A stretch of DNA of 64,000 nucleotides from Corynebacterium occultum (lineage in GTDB: Bacteria; Actinomycetota; Actinomycetes; Mycobacteriales; Mycobacteriaceae): NCBI RefSeq assembly GCF_009734425.1, contig NZ_CP046455.1, positions 930,001 through 994,000 on the forward strand, read 5' to 3'. Both the position numbers and the translations under genes were made by a program. The notes beneath the pieces were generated by a model. That model did no database searches. It had not been told where the DNA came from and saw nothing but the letters and a program-made list of their open reading frames with translations. Below are positions 7,274-16,123 of this stretch, piece after piece; position 1 is the first letter of the stretch; each line of letters opens with the position of its first letter.

Positions 7274-9028
7274 TCAGCCGACGGCCTTGAGGGTCTTGTT
7301 CTCAGCTGGGGTGACCGGAGCCTTGTTCTTCAGGCTGGCTGCATGGCTCACGGCCTTGATGGCACGGGGCAGATCACCGTTGAGGCAGGCGGCGGCGATG
7401 AAACGGTCCGGACGGATCACCACGGAACCGACGCTGGCGTTGTCGAACCACTTCTTCAGGGCACCGGAGTCATCGAGAACCACAAGGGTGCCGGTGGCAG
7501 CGCACTGCTCCCGCGCCCATTCGACCTGGTTCGGGGAAACAGCGCAAACCAGCTGCACCCCCTTGGCGTTGATGTCCCTGCGGGATTCCTCGCTGAGCAG
7601 GTTGGCCGGATCCATGCCCCAGGACAGGATCGTGAAGCCGGTGCCGATGGCGTCGTCAAGCAGCTTTTCCTCACCTTCGAAGGTGACCCGCGGCTGAATG
7701 AACTGGGTGCCCACGGCGGAATCCTTGCGTAGGGCATTGCGCAGCGGGATCAGCTTCGGAATGCGATCCGTGCAGATCTTGCGCTTGGCGGTGCCGGCCG
7801 CCAGGGTTTCCTGATCGACGACGACACCCCGACCATAACGCGGCATAGGCTTGAACTTCATGTCTGAGAAGTAGCTCTTGACCTGCGGGGAAAGGTTGGC
7901 GGCGCGAGCGATCACATCGCGTCCGAAAGCGATCCTCTTGTCGGTGGGCTTGATCATGTTGCCCATCGCCAGAGAGAGATCGACCATCGCCTTGGCGTGG
8001 TCCCGGCGCTCCTGGCTGTAGGTGTCCAGCAGGGTGTCATCGGCCAGACCCTTGAGCACGGTATCCAGTTTCCAGGCCAGGTTGGTGGCATCACGGACAC
8101 CGGAGTTGAAGCCCTGGCCCATCCACACCGGCATCAGGTGTGCGGCGTCACCGGCGATCATCACATTGCCCTTGCGGAAGTCAGAGGCCACCCGGCCGTG
8201 GTGGGTGAACACCCGGCGGCGGATGATGTCCAGCTCGATGCCCTCCGGCAGATGCTCATGCAGCAGGGAGGTGACGAAGGCGTTGTCCTCGACGCGTTCA
8301 TTCGGCTCATCATCGAAGAGGAGGAACTCGAAGCGGCGCACGCCGTGCGGCAGGCCGATGGAAACATAGGGGCGGTTGGGGTCAGCACCGAGGTAGACAT
8401 TGGGGATACCCAGCGGATCATTGCGGACATCGATGACCACCCAGCGGGTGGATGGGGAGACACCTTCGAAGTCCACACCCATCCACTTGCGGGTGAAGGA
8501 ACGGCCTCCCTCGCAGCCGACATGGAAACGGGCGTTGATGGTGGTGCTCTCACCGGTGGGGTTCTCGCCCTCTTCGCCGGTGCAGTGGTTGATCTGGGCG
8601 GTGACACCTTCACCGGTGTCCTCCAGGCCGCTCAATTCGGCCCCGAAGATGGTCCGGACGTTGGGGTAACGGGCCAGGCCCTCGAACATGGTCCGGTCCA
8701 CCAGTGGCTGGAGGAAGCCGAACTTGCGGGGGAAGCCGAACGGCTCGCCCTGCGGGTCATTGGTCATGATGACCTCGCCCTTTCCGTTGACCACACGCAT
8801 CACGTGGTGGGGGAGGGTGTAGGGGCTGATCTCCTCGATCAGATCCATCGCCTGAATGGTGCGGTAGGACTCATCATCCAGACCCACCCCACGCGGATAG
8901 TCGATCAGCTCGGCACGCTTCTCCACAAGAGTGACGTTGACGCCTCGGGCGCCAAGGAGGTTAGCCAGAACCAGGCCGGTGGGGCCGGTGCCGGCGATCA
9001 GGACATCAGTTTCAATGACAGCGGACAT
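7274..9028 (-). CDS. mhpA: 3-(3-hydroxyphenyl)propionate/3-hydroxycinnamate hydroxylase
   Basis: This 584-aa FAD-dependent class A flavoprotein monooxygenase ortho-hydroxylates 3-(3-hydroxyphenyl)propionate to the 2,3-diol used by MhpB. The N-terminal dinucleotide-binding motif (AGTGPTGLVLANLLGARG, about residues 12-29) is present, with the GD motif GDAAHLMPVWMGQGFNSGVRD near residue 295 and a C-terminal thioredoxin-like domain expected for this length. E. coli MhpA is 554 aa, so a modest C-terminal extension is present. The gene is monocistronic, minus strand, with putative operator site C 79 bp upstream and its own terminator. The divergent side is the 3' end of the hca operon. Confidence 0.92.
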   Translation of the reverse strand: MSAVIETDVLIAGTGPTGLVLANLLGARGVNVTLVEKRAELIDYPRGVGLDDESYRTIQAMDLIEEISPYTLPHHVMRVVNGKGEVIMTNDPQGEPFGFPRKFGFLQPLVDRTMFEGLARYPNVRTIFGAELSGLEDTGEGVTAQINHCTGEEGENPTGESTTINARFHVGCEGGRSFTRKWMGVDFEGVSPSTRWVVIDVRNDPLGIPNVYLGADPNRPYVSIGLPHGVRRFEFLLFDDEPNERVEDNAFVTSLLHEHLPEGIELDIIRRRVFTHHGRVASDFRKGNVMIAGDAAHLMPVWMGQGFNSGVRDATNLAWKLDTVLKGLADDTLLDTYSQERRDHAKAMVDLSLAMGNMIKPTDKRIAFGRDVIARAANLSPQVKSYFSDMKFKPMPRYGRGVVVDQETLAAGTAKRKICTDRIPKLIPLRNALRKDSAVGTQFIQPRVTFEGEEKLLDDAIGTGFTILSWGMDPANLLSEESRRDINAKGVQLVCAVSPNQVEWAREQCAATGTLVVLDDSGALKKWFDNASVGSVVIRPDRFIAAACLNGDLPRAIKAVSHAASLKNKAPVTPAENKTLKAVG

Positions 9029-9106
9029 GTATTTCTTCCTCTACGGGTCGATTGCCGGTGTGATGGGCATAAGTATCATCCACCCGAGTGAGTCGGCGCA
9101 GACTTT

Positions 9107-9123
9107 GTTCCGCTGTGTGGCAC
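9107..9123. promoter_or_regulatory. Putative IclR-type operator, site C (mhpA promoter)
   Basis: GTTCC-GCTGTGT-GGCAC sits 79 bp upstream of the mhpA start. It differs by one base from the perfect GTTCC-N7-GGAAC palindromes at mhpB and hcaE, and carries the same GGCAC variant half-site as the iclR/mhpC site. Confidence 0.5.
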
Positions 9124-9202
9124 GCGACACCAATTTTGGCGGGTTTGAGACACCTTTCGGGGGAAGTAGCGGAACTGCCGGGACAGAAAGAACATTGAAA
9201 AG

Positions 9203-9259
9203 CCACCTCCCCCGGTGTGACATCCCATCTACTGGAATGTCACACCGGGGGAGGTGTGG
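9203..9259 (-). terminator. Terminator of the hca operon
   Basis: A 21-bp perfect stem, beginning CCACCTCCCCCGG, encloses a 13-nt loop. On the minus strand it is followed by CTTTT, 21 bp past the thioesterase stop codon. It is one of the strongest hairpins in the window and marks the end of the eight-gene hcaE operon. Confidence 0.9.
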
Positions 9260-9279
9260 TCTTCAGTGGTTCGAGGCGG

Positions 9280-9696
9280 CTATTTCTTCGGCAGCTGCAC
9301 CGAGTAGGTGCATCCCACCTTCGCCAGCAGGGCATCATCAACCGAGGAGAAAATCTCGGTGTCGGTGACGATGATGGAGCGTCCGGCGCGGACGATACGG
9401 GAGACCGCGATGGCGTCGCCTTCATTCCGGTTGGTCAGCACATTGATGGAGGAGGCCACCGCCAGCGGGAACACCCCCTTGGGTACGTTCTGCATGGCCA
9501 GCCAGGTGGCGGAAAGATCCGCAAGTCCGAACAATGCTGGGGCGGAGAACATGCCGGCCGGTTGGGAGATGGCCTGCGCCAGTGGCATACCCAGGCGGAC
9601 CTCCTCCTCAGAGCCGCTGATGGGGTACAGCTGCAGGGTCTCCTTGATATCGCTTACGGATGCGTACATCTCGTCCCAGTCAGCGAGAAAGGTCAT
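9280..9696 (-). CDS. PaaI-type hotdog-fold thioesterase
   Basis: This 138-aa protein has the hotdog pattern of PaaI-like acyl-CoA thioesterases. A substrate-site region (SAPALFGLADLSATWLAM) carries the helix with catalytic Asp, a strand follows (LAVASSINVLTN) and the end is SRIVRAGRSIIVTDTEIFS. It probably hydrolyses aromatic or medium acyl-CoA esters and releases CoA if intermediates accumulate. Its start overlaps the stop of the upstream 106-aa gene by 4 bp, so the two are translationally coupled. It is the last gene of the hca operon. Its partner is presumably the acyl-CoA ligase two genes upstream. Confidence 0.8.
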   Translation of the reverse strand: MTFLADWDEMYASVSDIKETLQLYPISGSEEEVRLGMPLAQAISQPAGMFSAPALFGLADLSATWLAMQNVPKGVFPLAVASSINVLTNRNEGDAIAVSRIVRAGRSIIVTDTEIFSSVDDALLAKVGCTYSVQLPKK

Positions 9697-10013
9697 GTCA
9701 ACTCCAGGTCGGTGATGTCGGTGGACTGGGAGGTGACCCAGTCCGGTTCTTGAACCATGAGGGAAACCTCACGGCCGTCGGGCAGCTGGACGTCGAGGGA
9801 ATAGCTCATTCCGGCATCCTCACAGGTGCGGATGGCATCCAGATCGCCCTCGCCGATGACGACCACCACCCGGCGGCATTCCTCCACCTCACGGAAGGCC
9901 TGAGCCAGGGATTCCCGGAGTTCCGCCACCGGGGCGAAGGGAACCTCGAGGTCATGGCGACCATAGGGGTAGGTGTGGCGTACCGGTGTCTTGGAGATGT
10001 AGGTATAGCTCAT
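9693..10013 (-). CDS. Conserved-looking 106-aa protein of unknown function
   Basis: I do not recognise a family with confidence. The protein is soluble, with a central helical stretch (RESLAQAFREVEEC), a strand VVVVIGEGD and a C-terminal part CEDAGMSYSLDVQLPDG...LMVQEPDWV. That ending is reminiscent of the last strands of GNAT acetyltransferases, but the acetyl-CoA loop is absent. It overlaps the ligase stop by one ATGA and the thioesterase start by 4 bp, so all three are probably translated together. This coupling between a CoA ligase and a CoA thioesterase suggests an accessory role in handling the same acyl-CoA. That is inference from context only. Confidence 0.6.
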   Translation of the reverse strand: MSYTYISKTPVRHTYPYGRHDLEVPFAPVAELRESLAQAFREVEECRRVVVVIGEGDLDAIRTCEDAGMSYSLDVQLPDGREVSLMVQEPDWVTSQSTDITDLELT

Positions 10014-11635
10014 CAGGATCCCACCTTTTCTTCAGCGGCCTCGCGTTCCAGGGTTTCCCGGACCAGTGCCCGGGTTCGGATCTTGTCGATCTTGCCGGCG
10101 GTGTTCCGCGGAATTTCCTCGGTGAGGATCAGCTTGCGCGGCAGCTTGTAACGGGCGAGATGGTTATCACAGTGCTCCCGGATCTCTTCCAGGGTGAGCG
10201 TGACACCGGGGGAGGGCTGCACCACCGCGACCACACATTCCCCCCACTGCTCATTGGGGGTGCCCACCACCGCACTGCTGAGGATATGGTCATGGCCGGC
10301 GAGGACGCGTTCCACCTCCGCCGGGTACACATTCTCCCCACCGGAGATGATCATGTCCTTGAGGCGATCCACCACAAAGTAGTAGCCGTCCTCATCGATA
10401 TAACCGATGTCCCCGGAGTGGAACCACCCGGCGGTGTAGGCAGTCTGCGTGGCTTCCGGATTATTCCAGTAGCCAGTGGCCACATTCGGTCCCTTGACCC
10501 ACATTTCACCGGACTGGTTGGGCTCCCGGATGTCTTCGCCCGTGTCCAGGTTGACCAGCTTGATCTGGGTGTATGGCATCGGGATACCGCAGGACCCCAG
10601 CTTTTCCTCCGTCATCCGGGACGGGAGGTAGGTGGCGAAGGGGGAGGTTTCGGTCAGCCCCCAGGCCTGCTGCACCACAAGCCCCTTCTCCAGATAGCGG
10701 CGGATCAGCACAGGTGGGACGGGAGCGCCGGCGCAGATGATGGCACGCAGGGTCTCCAGTTTCGCATCCTGGAAATCATCGTGGTTGTACATGGCCTGCA
10801 ACTGCGCCGGAACCAGGAAGGCGGAACCGATGCCGTACTGCTCAATGTCCGTGAAAATCTTGGCGGGATCGAAATTGCGGTGGACAACCGCGGTATTCCC
10901 CCGGTAGAAGGAGCGGATCACGAAGGAGTTGAGGGCACCGACGTGGAAGAGGGGTGCCGCCGCCAGAGTGATGTCACCCGGGCGGGTGTCCACCATGGTG
11001 TCCACGTTCATTGAGTTCCACCACAGGTTGCCGAAGGTGAGCTGAACTCCCTTGGGCAGTCCGGTGGTGCCGGAGGTGAAGAGCAGCAGAGCGAGATCGC
11101 GCATCACCACTGGGCGGGGCTTGCGGACTCCGGCGGTGTCCCGCCCCTCCAGGTTGGAGGTCTTCGCCCAGTACATGGGGATGTCCCCGTTCGGCAGGGC
11201 ATAAGGATCATCGTCGATGACGATGACGTGGTGGCGCTCAATACCGTAGATGGTCTTGGCCGTCTCCAGGTGGGAGCCCTCCACGAACACGGTGTGCGGC
11301 GTGCCCTGCAGGAAGAGCTGGGAAACTTCCGGCGCGGAGAGCCGGAAATTGAAGGGCATGAAGGTCGCGCCGATCCACCAGGAAGCGAACATGGCGAAGA
11401 GGAAGGACTCCGAGTTCATGCCGAGGTAAGCCACCCGGTCACCTGGCTGAACCCCGACCTCATCGAGGTGGCTGGCCCAGAGTCGGACCCGGTCATGGAA
11501 CTCGCGGTAGGTGTAGCTCCGATCCTCATAGATCATGGCGGTCAGATCGGGCTGATAGCACGCATGATTCTGGATCTGACTGCATGGGCTGATATTGAAT
11601 TCGCTGGCGTTATGTTCAACTCCGAGGACGATCAT
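10013..11635 (-). CDS. AMP-forming acyl-CoA synthetase (aryl/acyl-CoA ligase)
   Basis: This 540-aa ANL-superfamily enzyme activates a carboxylic acid with ATP and CoA. Core motifs are visible: P-loop FTSGTTGLPKG (residues 186-196), the A5 region AWGLTETSP, HSGDIGYIDEDGYYFVVDR, the hinge GGENVYP and the C-terminal Lys motif NTAGKIDK. Its place directly after hcaB suggests a phenylpropionate-like or cinnamate-like substrate. The classical hca/mhp route does not need a CoA ester, so the ligase implies a second route, such as side-chain shortening or activation of an analogue. The start overlaps the hcaB stop. Substrate cannot be assigned from sequence. Confidence 0.85.
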   Translation of the reverse strand: MIVLGVEHNASEFNISPCSQIQNHACYQPDLTAMIYEDRSYTYREFHDRVRLWASHLDEVGVQPGDRVAYLGMNSESFLFAMFASWWIGATFMPFNFRLSAPEVSQLFLQGTPHTVFVEGSHLETAKTIYGIERHHVIVIDDDPYALPNGDIPMYWAKTSNLEGRDTAGVRKPRPVVMRDLALLLFTSGTTGLPKGVQLTFGNLWWNSMNVDTMVDTRPGDITLAAAPLFHVGALNSFVIRSFYRGNTAVVHRNFDPAKIFTDIEQYGIGSAFLVPAQLQAMYNHDDFQDAKLETLRAIICAGAPVPPVLIRRYLEKGLVVQQAWGLTETSPFATYLPSRMTEEKLGSCGIPMPYTQIKLVNLDTGEDIREPNQSGEMWVKGPNVATGYWNNPEATQTAYTAGWFHSGDIGYIDEDGYYFVVDRLKDMIISGGENVYPAEVERVLAGHDHILSSAVVGTPNEQWGECVVAVVQPSPGVTLTLEEIREHCDNHLARYKLPRKLILTEEIPRNTAGKIDKIRTRALVRETLEREAAEEKVGS

Positions 11636-12450
11636 AGATCGTCACCTCCTGCAGCTGTGGCGAAACCGCGGGCAGAAATCCCGCCGTCTGCGTTGATGAT
11701 GGTGCCGGTGATGTTCCCGGCTTCAGATGATGAGGCCAACATGACATAAGGGCCGGTGAAGGACGCCGGATCCATGGAAATGTCATGCAGGGGGATATAA
11801 GGGTTGCCCTCCACTGCTCTCCGGGCGAAGGAATCTGCGATCTTCCGGGAGTCGAGACCAGCGGAGGAAGGGCCGCTGAGATTGGTTTTCATGCCACCCA
11901 CAGCAACCGCGTTGACCCGTACCTTCGGGGCCAGTTCATGGGCGAACTGCAGCATGAGTCCTCGGTCAGCGAACTTGCTGGCGGTGTATATGGGGCCGCC
12001 GCCAGCGGCGTAGAAAGAGGAATTGGACAAGGTCATGATGATCGAACCATGGGAAGCCACCAGGTGACGCCAGGTGGCCTCCACCGTCAGCAGATAACCC
12101 TTGGTGTTGACGGCCATGACCTCATCGAACATGTCGGAGAGTTCTTCACCGTTCAGGCGGGTCACCGAGCGGTTGTAATCCCAGATGCCCGCATTGGGGA
12201 TCACGGTGTCCAGGGTGCCGAAGGATGAGATGGTGGCATCAACCGCAGTGTGCAGGGAATGGGTGTCCCGGACATCGGCAGCCAGGGGAAGCACCAGCTC
12301 GGAGTCGAGGGAGGCGGCGATTTCACGGGCCCGGTCCAGGTCGATGTCGACGATCGCGACCCTGGAACCTTCCGCGATGAATCGCTCTGCCAGTGCAGCA
12401 CCCAACCCAGAGCCGGCACCGGTGATCAGAGTGGTGGTGTTCTTGAGCAT
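11632..12450 (-). CDS. hcaB: cis-dihydrodiol dehydrogenase (HcaB/BphB type SDR)
   Basis: This 272-aa short-chain dehydrogenase rearomatises the cis-dihydrodiol made by the HcaEFCD dioxygenase, using NAD+, to give 2,3-dihydroxyphenylpropionate. Signatures are TGAGSGLG, the IPNAGIWDY segment typical of BphB/HcaB enzymes, the Ser/Tyr/Lys active site (LSNSSFY...YTASK) and VAVGGMKTNLSGPSS. The second of two adjacent ATG codons (12450) gives five bases between AGGAG and the start; the first (12453) is too close. The gene lies 9 bp after hcaF. E. coli hca order is EFCBD, whereas here it is E-C-D-F-B. Confidence 0.9.
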   Translation of the reverse strand: MLKNTTTLITGAGSGLGAALAERFIAEGSRVAIVDIDLDRAREIAASLDSELVLPLAADVRDTHSLHTAVDATISSFGTLDTVIPNAGIWDYNRSVTRLNGEELSDMFDEVMAVNTKGYLLTVEATWRHLVASHGSIIMTLSNSSFYAAGGGPIYTASKFADRGLMLQFAHELAPKVRVNAVAVGGMKTNLSGPSSAGLDSRKIADSFARRAVEGNPYIPLHDISMDPASFTGPYVMLASSSEAGNITGTIINADGGISARGFATAAGGDDL

Positions 12451-12458
12451 CATGTCTC

Positions 12459-13019
12459 CTAGAAAAAGGTGGAGATGTTCTTTGAGGGGAGGACATTGAA
12501 GTCCAGGAGGATCCGGCGGTCGAAGACCTTGAAGCCACCCTCGTTCTGCCGCAGGAGATCAGTACGGGTGCCCACGAAGGTGTCCTGCTCATGCTCGAGA
12601 CGGGTACGCCACACCAGGAAGTTGGAGCGCACCTCCAGCACCTGGTTGCCCTCCTGATCCTCACCATGCCGAGCAGTGATGTTGGTGATCAGGTGACGGG
12701 TACGTGAGGGCGGATCCTCAGCCCAGGCCATGCCGGAATCGAAACGGCGGATCCGCCAGGCCAGGGACTCGTGGGTCTCGTCATAGTAGGCGAGTTCCTC
12801 CCGGTCGGCGATGGACAGCGCCTGCTGGCGACGCAGCCGGTTGGTGCGGATCGGGGCCCAGTAGGAGAGATCCTCATCGAAACACTCGAGCCAGTCGACG
12901 TAGCGGCTGTCATCGAGCAGAGCGGCTTCATCGTGGTAGAAGTTCAGCAGTTCATAGTAGAGCTCGGCATTGACTCTCTCACCGAGCGTGATATCTTCGC
13001 GGCGAAGGTAATCAGACAT
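12459..13019 (-). CDS. hcaF: Aromatic-ring-hydroxylating dioxygenase beta subunit
   Basis: This 186-aa protein has the SnoaL-like/cystatin-like fold of dioxygenase small subunits. Diagnostic stretches are FYHDEAALLDDSRYVDWLECFDEDLSYWAPIR (in pieces), the DPPSRTRHLITNI motif, and RRILLDFNVLPSKNISTFF at the end, nearly universal for this family. It is a structural subunit of the alpha3beta3 oxygenase whose alpha subunit is HcaE. It is separated from hcaE by hcaC and hcaD, unlike the usual alpha-beta neighbour arrangement, and lies 20 bp downstream of hcaD. Confidence 0.93.
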   Translation of the reverse strand: MSDYLRREDITLGERVNAELYYELLNFYHDEAALLDDSRYVDWLECFDEDLSYWAPIRTNRLRRQQALSIADREELAYYDETHESLAWRIRRFDSGMAWAEDPPSRTRHLITNITARHGEDQEGNQVLEVRSNFLVWRTRLEHEQDTFVGTRTDLLRQNEGGFKVFDRRILLDFNVLPSKNISTFF

Positions 13020-13039
13020 GGCAACTCAATTCAGGGGAA

Positions 13040-14254
13040 TCAGCGGGTCAGCTTTTTAAGCGGGATGGTGGGATCAGCAAGCTTCGCGGGATCGACATCA
13101 AGTTCGCGGTCGATGATCCTGCGGGCAGCGCGCACCGCCATGGAATCGTTGTAGGAGGCGGCACCGGCGAGTTTTCCTTCCGGGGTGACCCGGAAAGCCA
13201 CGGCGGGATGGCCGGCCTCATCAGGTCGGATGACGGTGCTCCCCACTGCGGTCATTGAACCGATGCCCTCGAGGTGGACGCCATAACGGTCGGACCAGAA
13301 CCAGGAAGCACCCCCCACCGGCGCCGGGGAACCTGTGATGGAAGCCGCGGCGGTCTTAGCCTCCTGCATCGCGGATTCCCAGTGCTCATGGCGACGCTCC
13401 AGAGAACCATCCGCGTTGCGACGTCGCGCGCAGTCACCCACCGCCCAGATACCCGGGGCGCTGGTGCGCTGTTCGGCGTCGACAAGCACCCCACCATCGC
13501 GTTCCAGACCGGCGGAAGCTGCCAGCGATTCCTCGGGAACGAGACCGATGCACAGCAGCACAGCATCCACCTCGACAGTCTCGTCCTGCCCGTCAATCTC
13601 CAGGAGATATTTCTCTCCCTCACGGCGGATGGCAGAGGTCAGACCGTTGATGAAGTGCACCCCATGGGCATCATGCAGATCGTGCAGACGCTGCGCGATC
13701 TCCTCACCCACCGCCGGGATCAGGGACACCGGGGCAGGATCCACCAGGATGACCTCAGCCCCGCGTTCCCGGGCCACCGAGGCCACCTCAGCACCGATCA
13801 GACCAGCACCGATGATGCCCAGGGTTCTGCCAGCCACGAGGTTTTCACTCAACCGCTGGGCATCCGCCAGGGTGCGCAACACGATCACCGAGTCATCATT
13901 GAAACCGGGGGTGTCACCGCGCCGGGCGTGGCCGCCGGTGGCCAGCACCAGGTTGTCATAGGTGTGTTCTTCACCGTTGTCGAGCAGCAAGGTACGGGCT
14001 GCTGCATCGATGCGTTCAACCTTGGCCTGCAGCACCTTCACCTGATTTTCCGAATACCAGCTTTCCGGTACGAACTGGATTTCTTCCGGGGCTTTGGTGC
14101 CGCTCAGAATCTCCTTGGACAGTGGTGGGCGGTCATAGGGAAGACCGTGCTCGTCAATGATGGTCACGGCACCTTCGTAACCGAGTTTCCTCAGTTCCTG
14201 GGCCAGGGTGAAACCACCGATGCCGCCACCGAGGATGGTGGTGGAGGAACTCAT
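13040..14254 (-). CDS. hcaD: Ferredoxin-NAD+ reductase component of the dioxygenase
   Basis: This 404-aa FAD/NAD(P)H-binding reductase passes electrons from NADH to the Rieske ferredoxin HcaC. FAD motif GGGIGGFTLAQEL lies at residues 9-21, the NAD motif GIIGAGLIGAEVASVARERG at about 147-166, and WAVGDCARR near residue 276 binds FAD. A C-terminal reductase domain follows (BphA4 family). The length matches HcaD (400 aa). It overlaps hcaC by 4 bp, indicating coupled translation. Confidence 0.92.
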   Translation of the reverse strand: MSSSTTILGGGIGGFTLAQELRKLGYEGAVTIIDEHGLPYDRPPLSKEILSGTKAPEEIQFVPESWYSENQVKVLQAKVERIDAAARTLLLDNGEEHTYDNLVLATGGHARRGDTPGFNDDSVIVLRTLADAQRLSENLVAGRTLGIIGAGLIGAEVASVARERGAEVILVDPAPVSLIPAVGEEIAQRLHDLHDAHGVHFINGLTSAIRREGEKYLLEIDGQDETVEVDAVLLCIGLVPEESLAASAGLERDGGVLVDAEQRTSAPGIWAVGDCARRRNADGSLERRHEHWESAMQEAKTAAASITGSPAPVGGASWFWSDRYGVHLEGIGSMTAVGSTVIRPDEAGHPAVAFRVTPEGKLAGAASYNDSMAVRAARRIIDRELDVDPAKLADPTIPLKKLTR

Positions 14255-14607
14255 GCGTCGGCTTCCTGCGCCGGGGTGCCCGGGTAGAGCCAGATTTCTT
14301 CGCCCCGGAGCTCAACCTTGTGGGTGGGGGCATCGACGGTGGCCGGCATACAGAGCACGGAACCGGTCTTGAGGCAGAATTTTGCGGAGTGGATCGGACA
14401 CTCCACCTCGGTTCCCTCGATCCAGCCATCAGCCAGGGATGCGGTTTCATGGGTGCAGGTGTCGTTGAGTGCGTAGACCTCATCATCCTCGGTGCGGAAG
14501 AGGGCGATCGGCTCAGCGAATCCACTGACATCGGATTCGATGACGATGGCCTCCTCCTGTTCGATGTCATCGAGGTCGGCAACCTTGACTGCGGTGGCTT
14601 CAGACAT
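14251..14607 (-). CDS. hcaC: Rieske [2Fe-2S] ferredoxin component of the dioxygenase
   Basis: This 118-aa Rieske ferredoxin shuttles electrons from HcaD to HcaE. The cluster ligands are visible as Cys51-Thr-His53 and Cys70-Pro-Ile-His73 in CTHETASL and CPIHSAKFCLKTG. GGGGGTGGTCC-type spacing precedes the ATG with a plausible AAAGGACC ribosome-binding site. It lies 37 bp after hcaE and overlaps the start of hcaD. Confidence 0.93.
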   Translation of the reverse strand: MSEATAVKVADLDDIEQEEAIVIESDVSGFAEPIALFRTEDDEVYALNDTCTHETASLADGWIEGTEVECPIHSAKFCLKTGSVLCMPATVDAPTHKVELRGEEIWLYPGTPAQEADA

Positions 14608-14644
14608 GGGGGTGGTCCTTTCGGGGGCTGGGTGGGGGGGGGAA

Positions 14645-15970
14645 TTACTTTTCGTGCCAGGCCGGGGTGCTCATCAGTTCCGCCCAACGGCGGTAGAGGC
14701 TGCGTCCGGCGGCATCGGAGTAGAGACCGGAGGTGGTGCCGGGGAAGTCCGGATCCTGGGTTTCGGCGCCGATGCCCATCTGGTAGTTCAACGGGGTGTT
14801 GGACACCATGAAGGCACCGGCGTTTGCCTGCGCCTCGGACCAGTTCTCGCCGTCATCCTGCTCGAAGATGCCGGAGGGGCCGAAGGTGCGGAGGTTGTAG
14901 AGACGCTGGGCGCGGGCGACGTCCTCGGGCATACCGCGATCCAGGACAGTCCAGGCCCAGACCTCCATCTTGTCTGGGCCCTTGGGGTGCCAGATTCGGA
15001 TGGAGCCGTTGACCGGGAGGTAGGAGAAGTTGGGGAAGATGGTGGCGTGTCCGTTGGTCATGGGGCCCATGACCTGCTCCGGGGAGAGTCGTTCACGCAG
15101 GAAGTCATAGTCGTAGTACTCATGGACCGGCTGAGCATCGAAACGGTTCTTGATGTGAACCGGGAAGCCGGCACCATTGCCATGATCATCGGTGTACTGC
15201 TTACCGGTGCGCTCCGCGATATCCTTCTTCGGGCCCTTGCCGGTGGGGGACATGACCATCAGTGCGGAGGCGTGGGACATGTTGACGTGGTACCAGTCGG
15301 TGGCGAACTGCTCGGCGGCGAGTTTCCAATTTCCCTCCAGCACCCACTTGGTGACACCGCCGACGGTGTAGGTGCCTTCGGGATCGCGGTCGAGGAAGGC
15401 ATCCATGTACCACTTCATCTCGCCCAGGGCATCGGTGAGCGGCTCAGCGTTCTCATCCCAGTTCGCGAAGATGAGACCCTTGTAGGATTCGACGCGGGGG
15501 ACGGCGATCAGGCTCCAGTCCTCGGTCTTGAAGTCCTCCGTGTAGTTGTCCGCACCTGGAAGACTGATCAGCTTGCCGTCAAGATCATAGGCCCACCCGT
15601 GGTAGGTGCAGGTGAAATTCTTGGTGCGGCCCAGGTCTGCACGGCAGACTCGCGCACCACGGTGGCGGCAGTTGTTGAGCAGAACGCGGACTTCCTTCTG
15701 CTTGTTCATGGTGGCGATAACCGGGTCTTCACCCATGTAGGTCTGGAAGAAGTCACCGGGCTTCTCGAACTGGGATTCGTGGGCGATGAACAGCCAGCTG
15801 CGGGCGAAGATGCGTCTCATCTCCTGCTGGTAGATCTGCTGGTCAGAGAAGATTCGCCGATCAATCTGGCCGCCGTCCGAATCGACCATGCCGCTGACAT
15901 CCAGGTTGGTGTCAAGGCCTTCCGGCCGATTGAGACCATCCTTGGGAAGCTGGACGTTGGGACTACACAC
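14645..15970 (-). CDS. hcaE: 3-phenylpropionate/cinnamate dioxygenase alpha subunit
   Basis: The large catalytic subunit of the ring-hydroxylating dioxygenase has 441 aa from the chosen start. Rieske ligands are in CRHRGARVC and CTYHGW (C101, H103, C121, H124). The mononuclear iron site is FATDWYHVNMSH (H228, H233, with bridging D225). Segments such as LFIAHESQFEKPGDFF, VESYKGLIFANWD and GIFEQDDGENW closely resemble E. coli HcaE as I remember it. GTG 15970 was chosen because GGAG lies 6 nt upstream; an in-frame ATG at 16015 has no ribosome-binding site. It is the first gene of the operon, with operator-like site D about 150 bp upstream, shared with a divergent CoA-hydratase family gene. Confidence 0.92.
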   Translation of the reverse strand: MCSPNVQLPKDGLNRPEGLDTNLDVSGMVDSDGGQIDRRIFSDQQIYQQEMRRIFARSWLFIAHESQFEKPGDFFQTYMGEDPVIATMNKQKEVRVLLNNCRHRGARVCRADLGRTKNFTCTYHGWAYDLDGKLISLPGADNYTEDFKTEDWSLIAVPRVESYKGLIFANWDENAEPLTDALGEMKWYMDAFLDRDPEGTYTVGGVTKWVLEGNWKLAAEQFATDWYHVNMSHASALMVMSPTGKGPKKDIAERTGKQYTDDHGNGAGFPVHIKNRFDAQPVHEYYDYDFLRERLSPEQVMGPMTNGHATIFPNFSYLPVNGSIRIWHPKGPDKMEVWAWTVLDRGMPEDVARAQRLYNLRTFGPSGIFEQDDGENWSEAQANAGAFMVSNTPLNYQMGIGAETQDPDFPGTTSGLYSDAAGRSLYRRWAELMSTPAWHEK

Positions 15971-16123
15971 GTTGTTCTCCAGTTTGTTGGTGATGGGTAA
16001 GCATGTCCATGACATTGGAGTGGGGTATGTGGGTCACCTTGTCGGGCCACCCGGAATGTGCCGCCACTCACAGTTTGTGTCTGGTTGGGACTTAACCAGC
16101 GAAGCCCCTGAAAGTCCTCTCGT

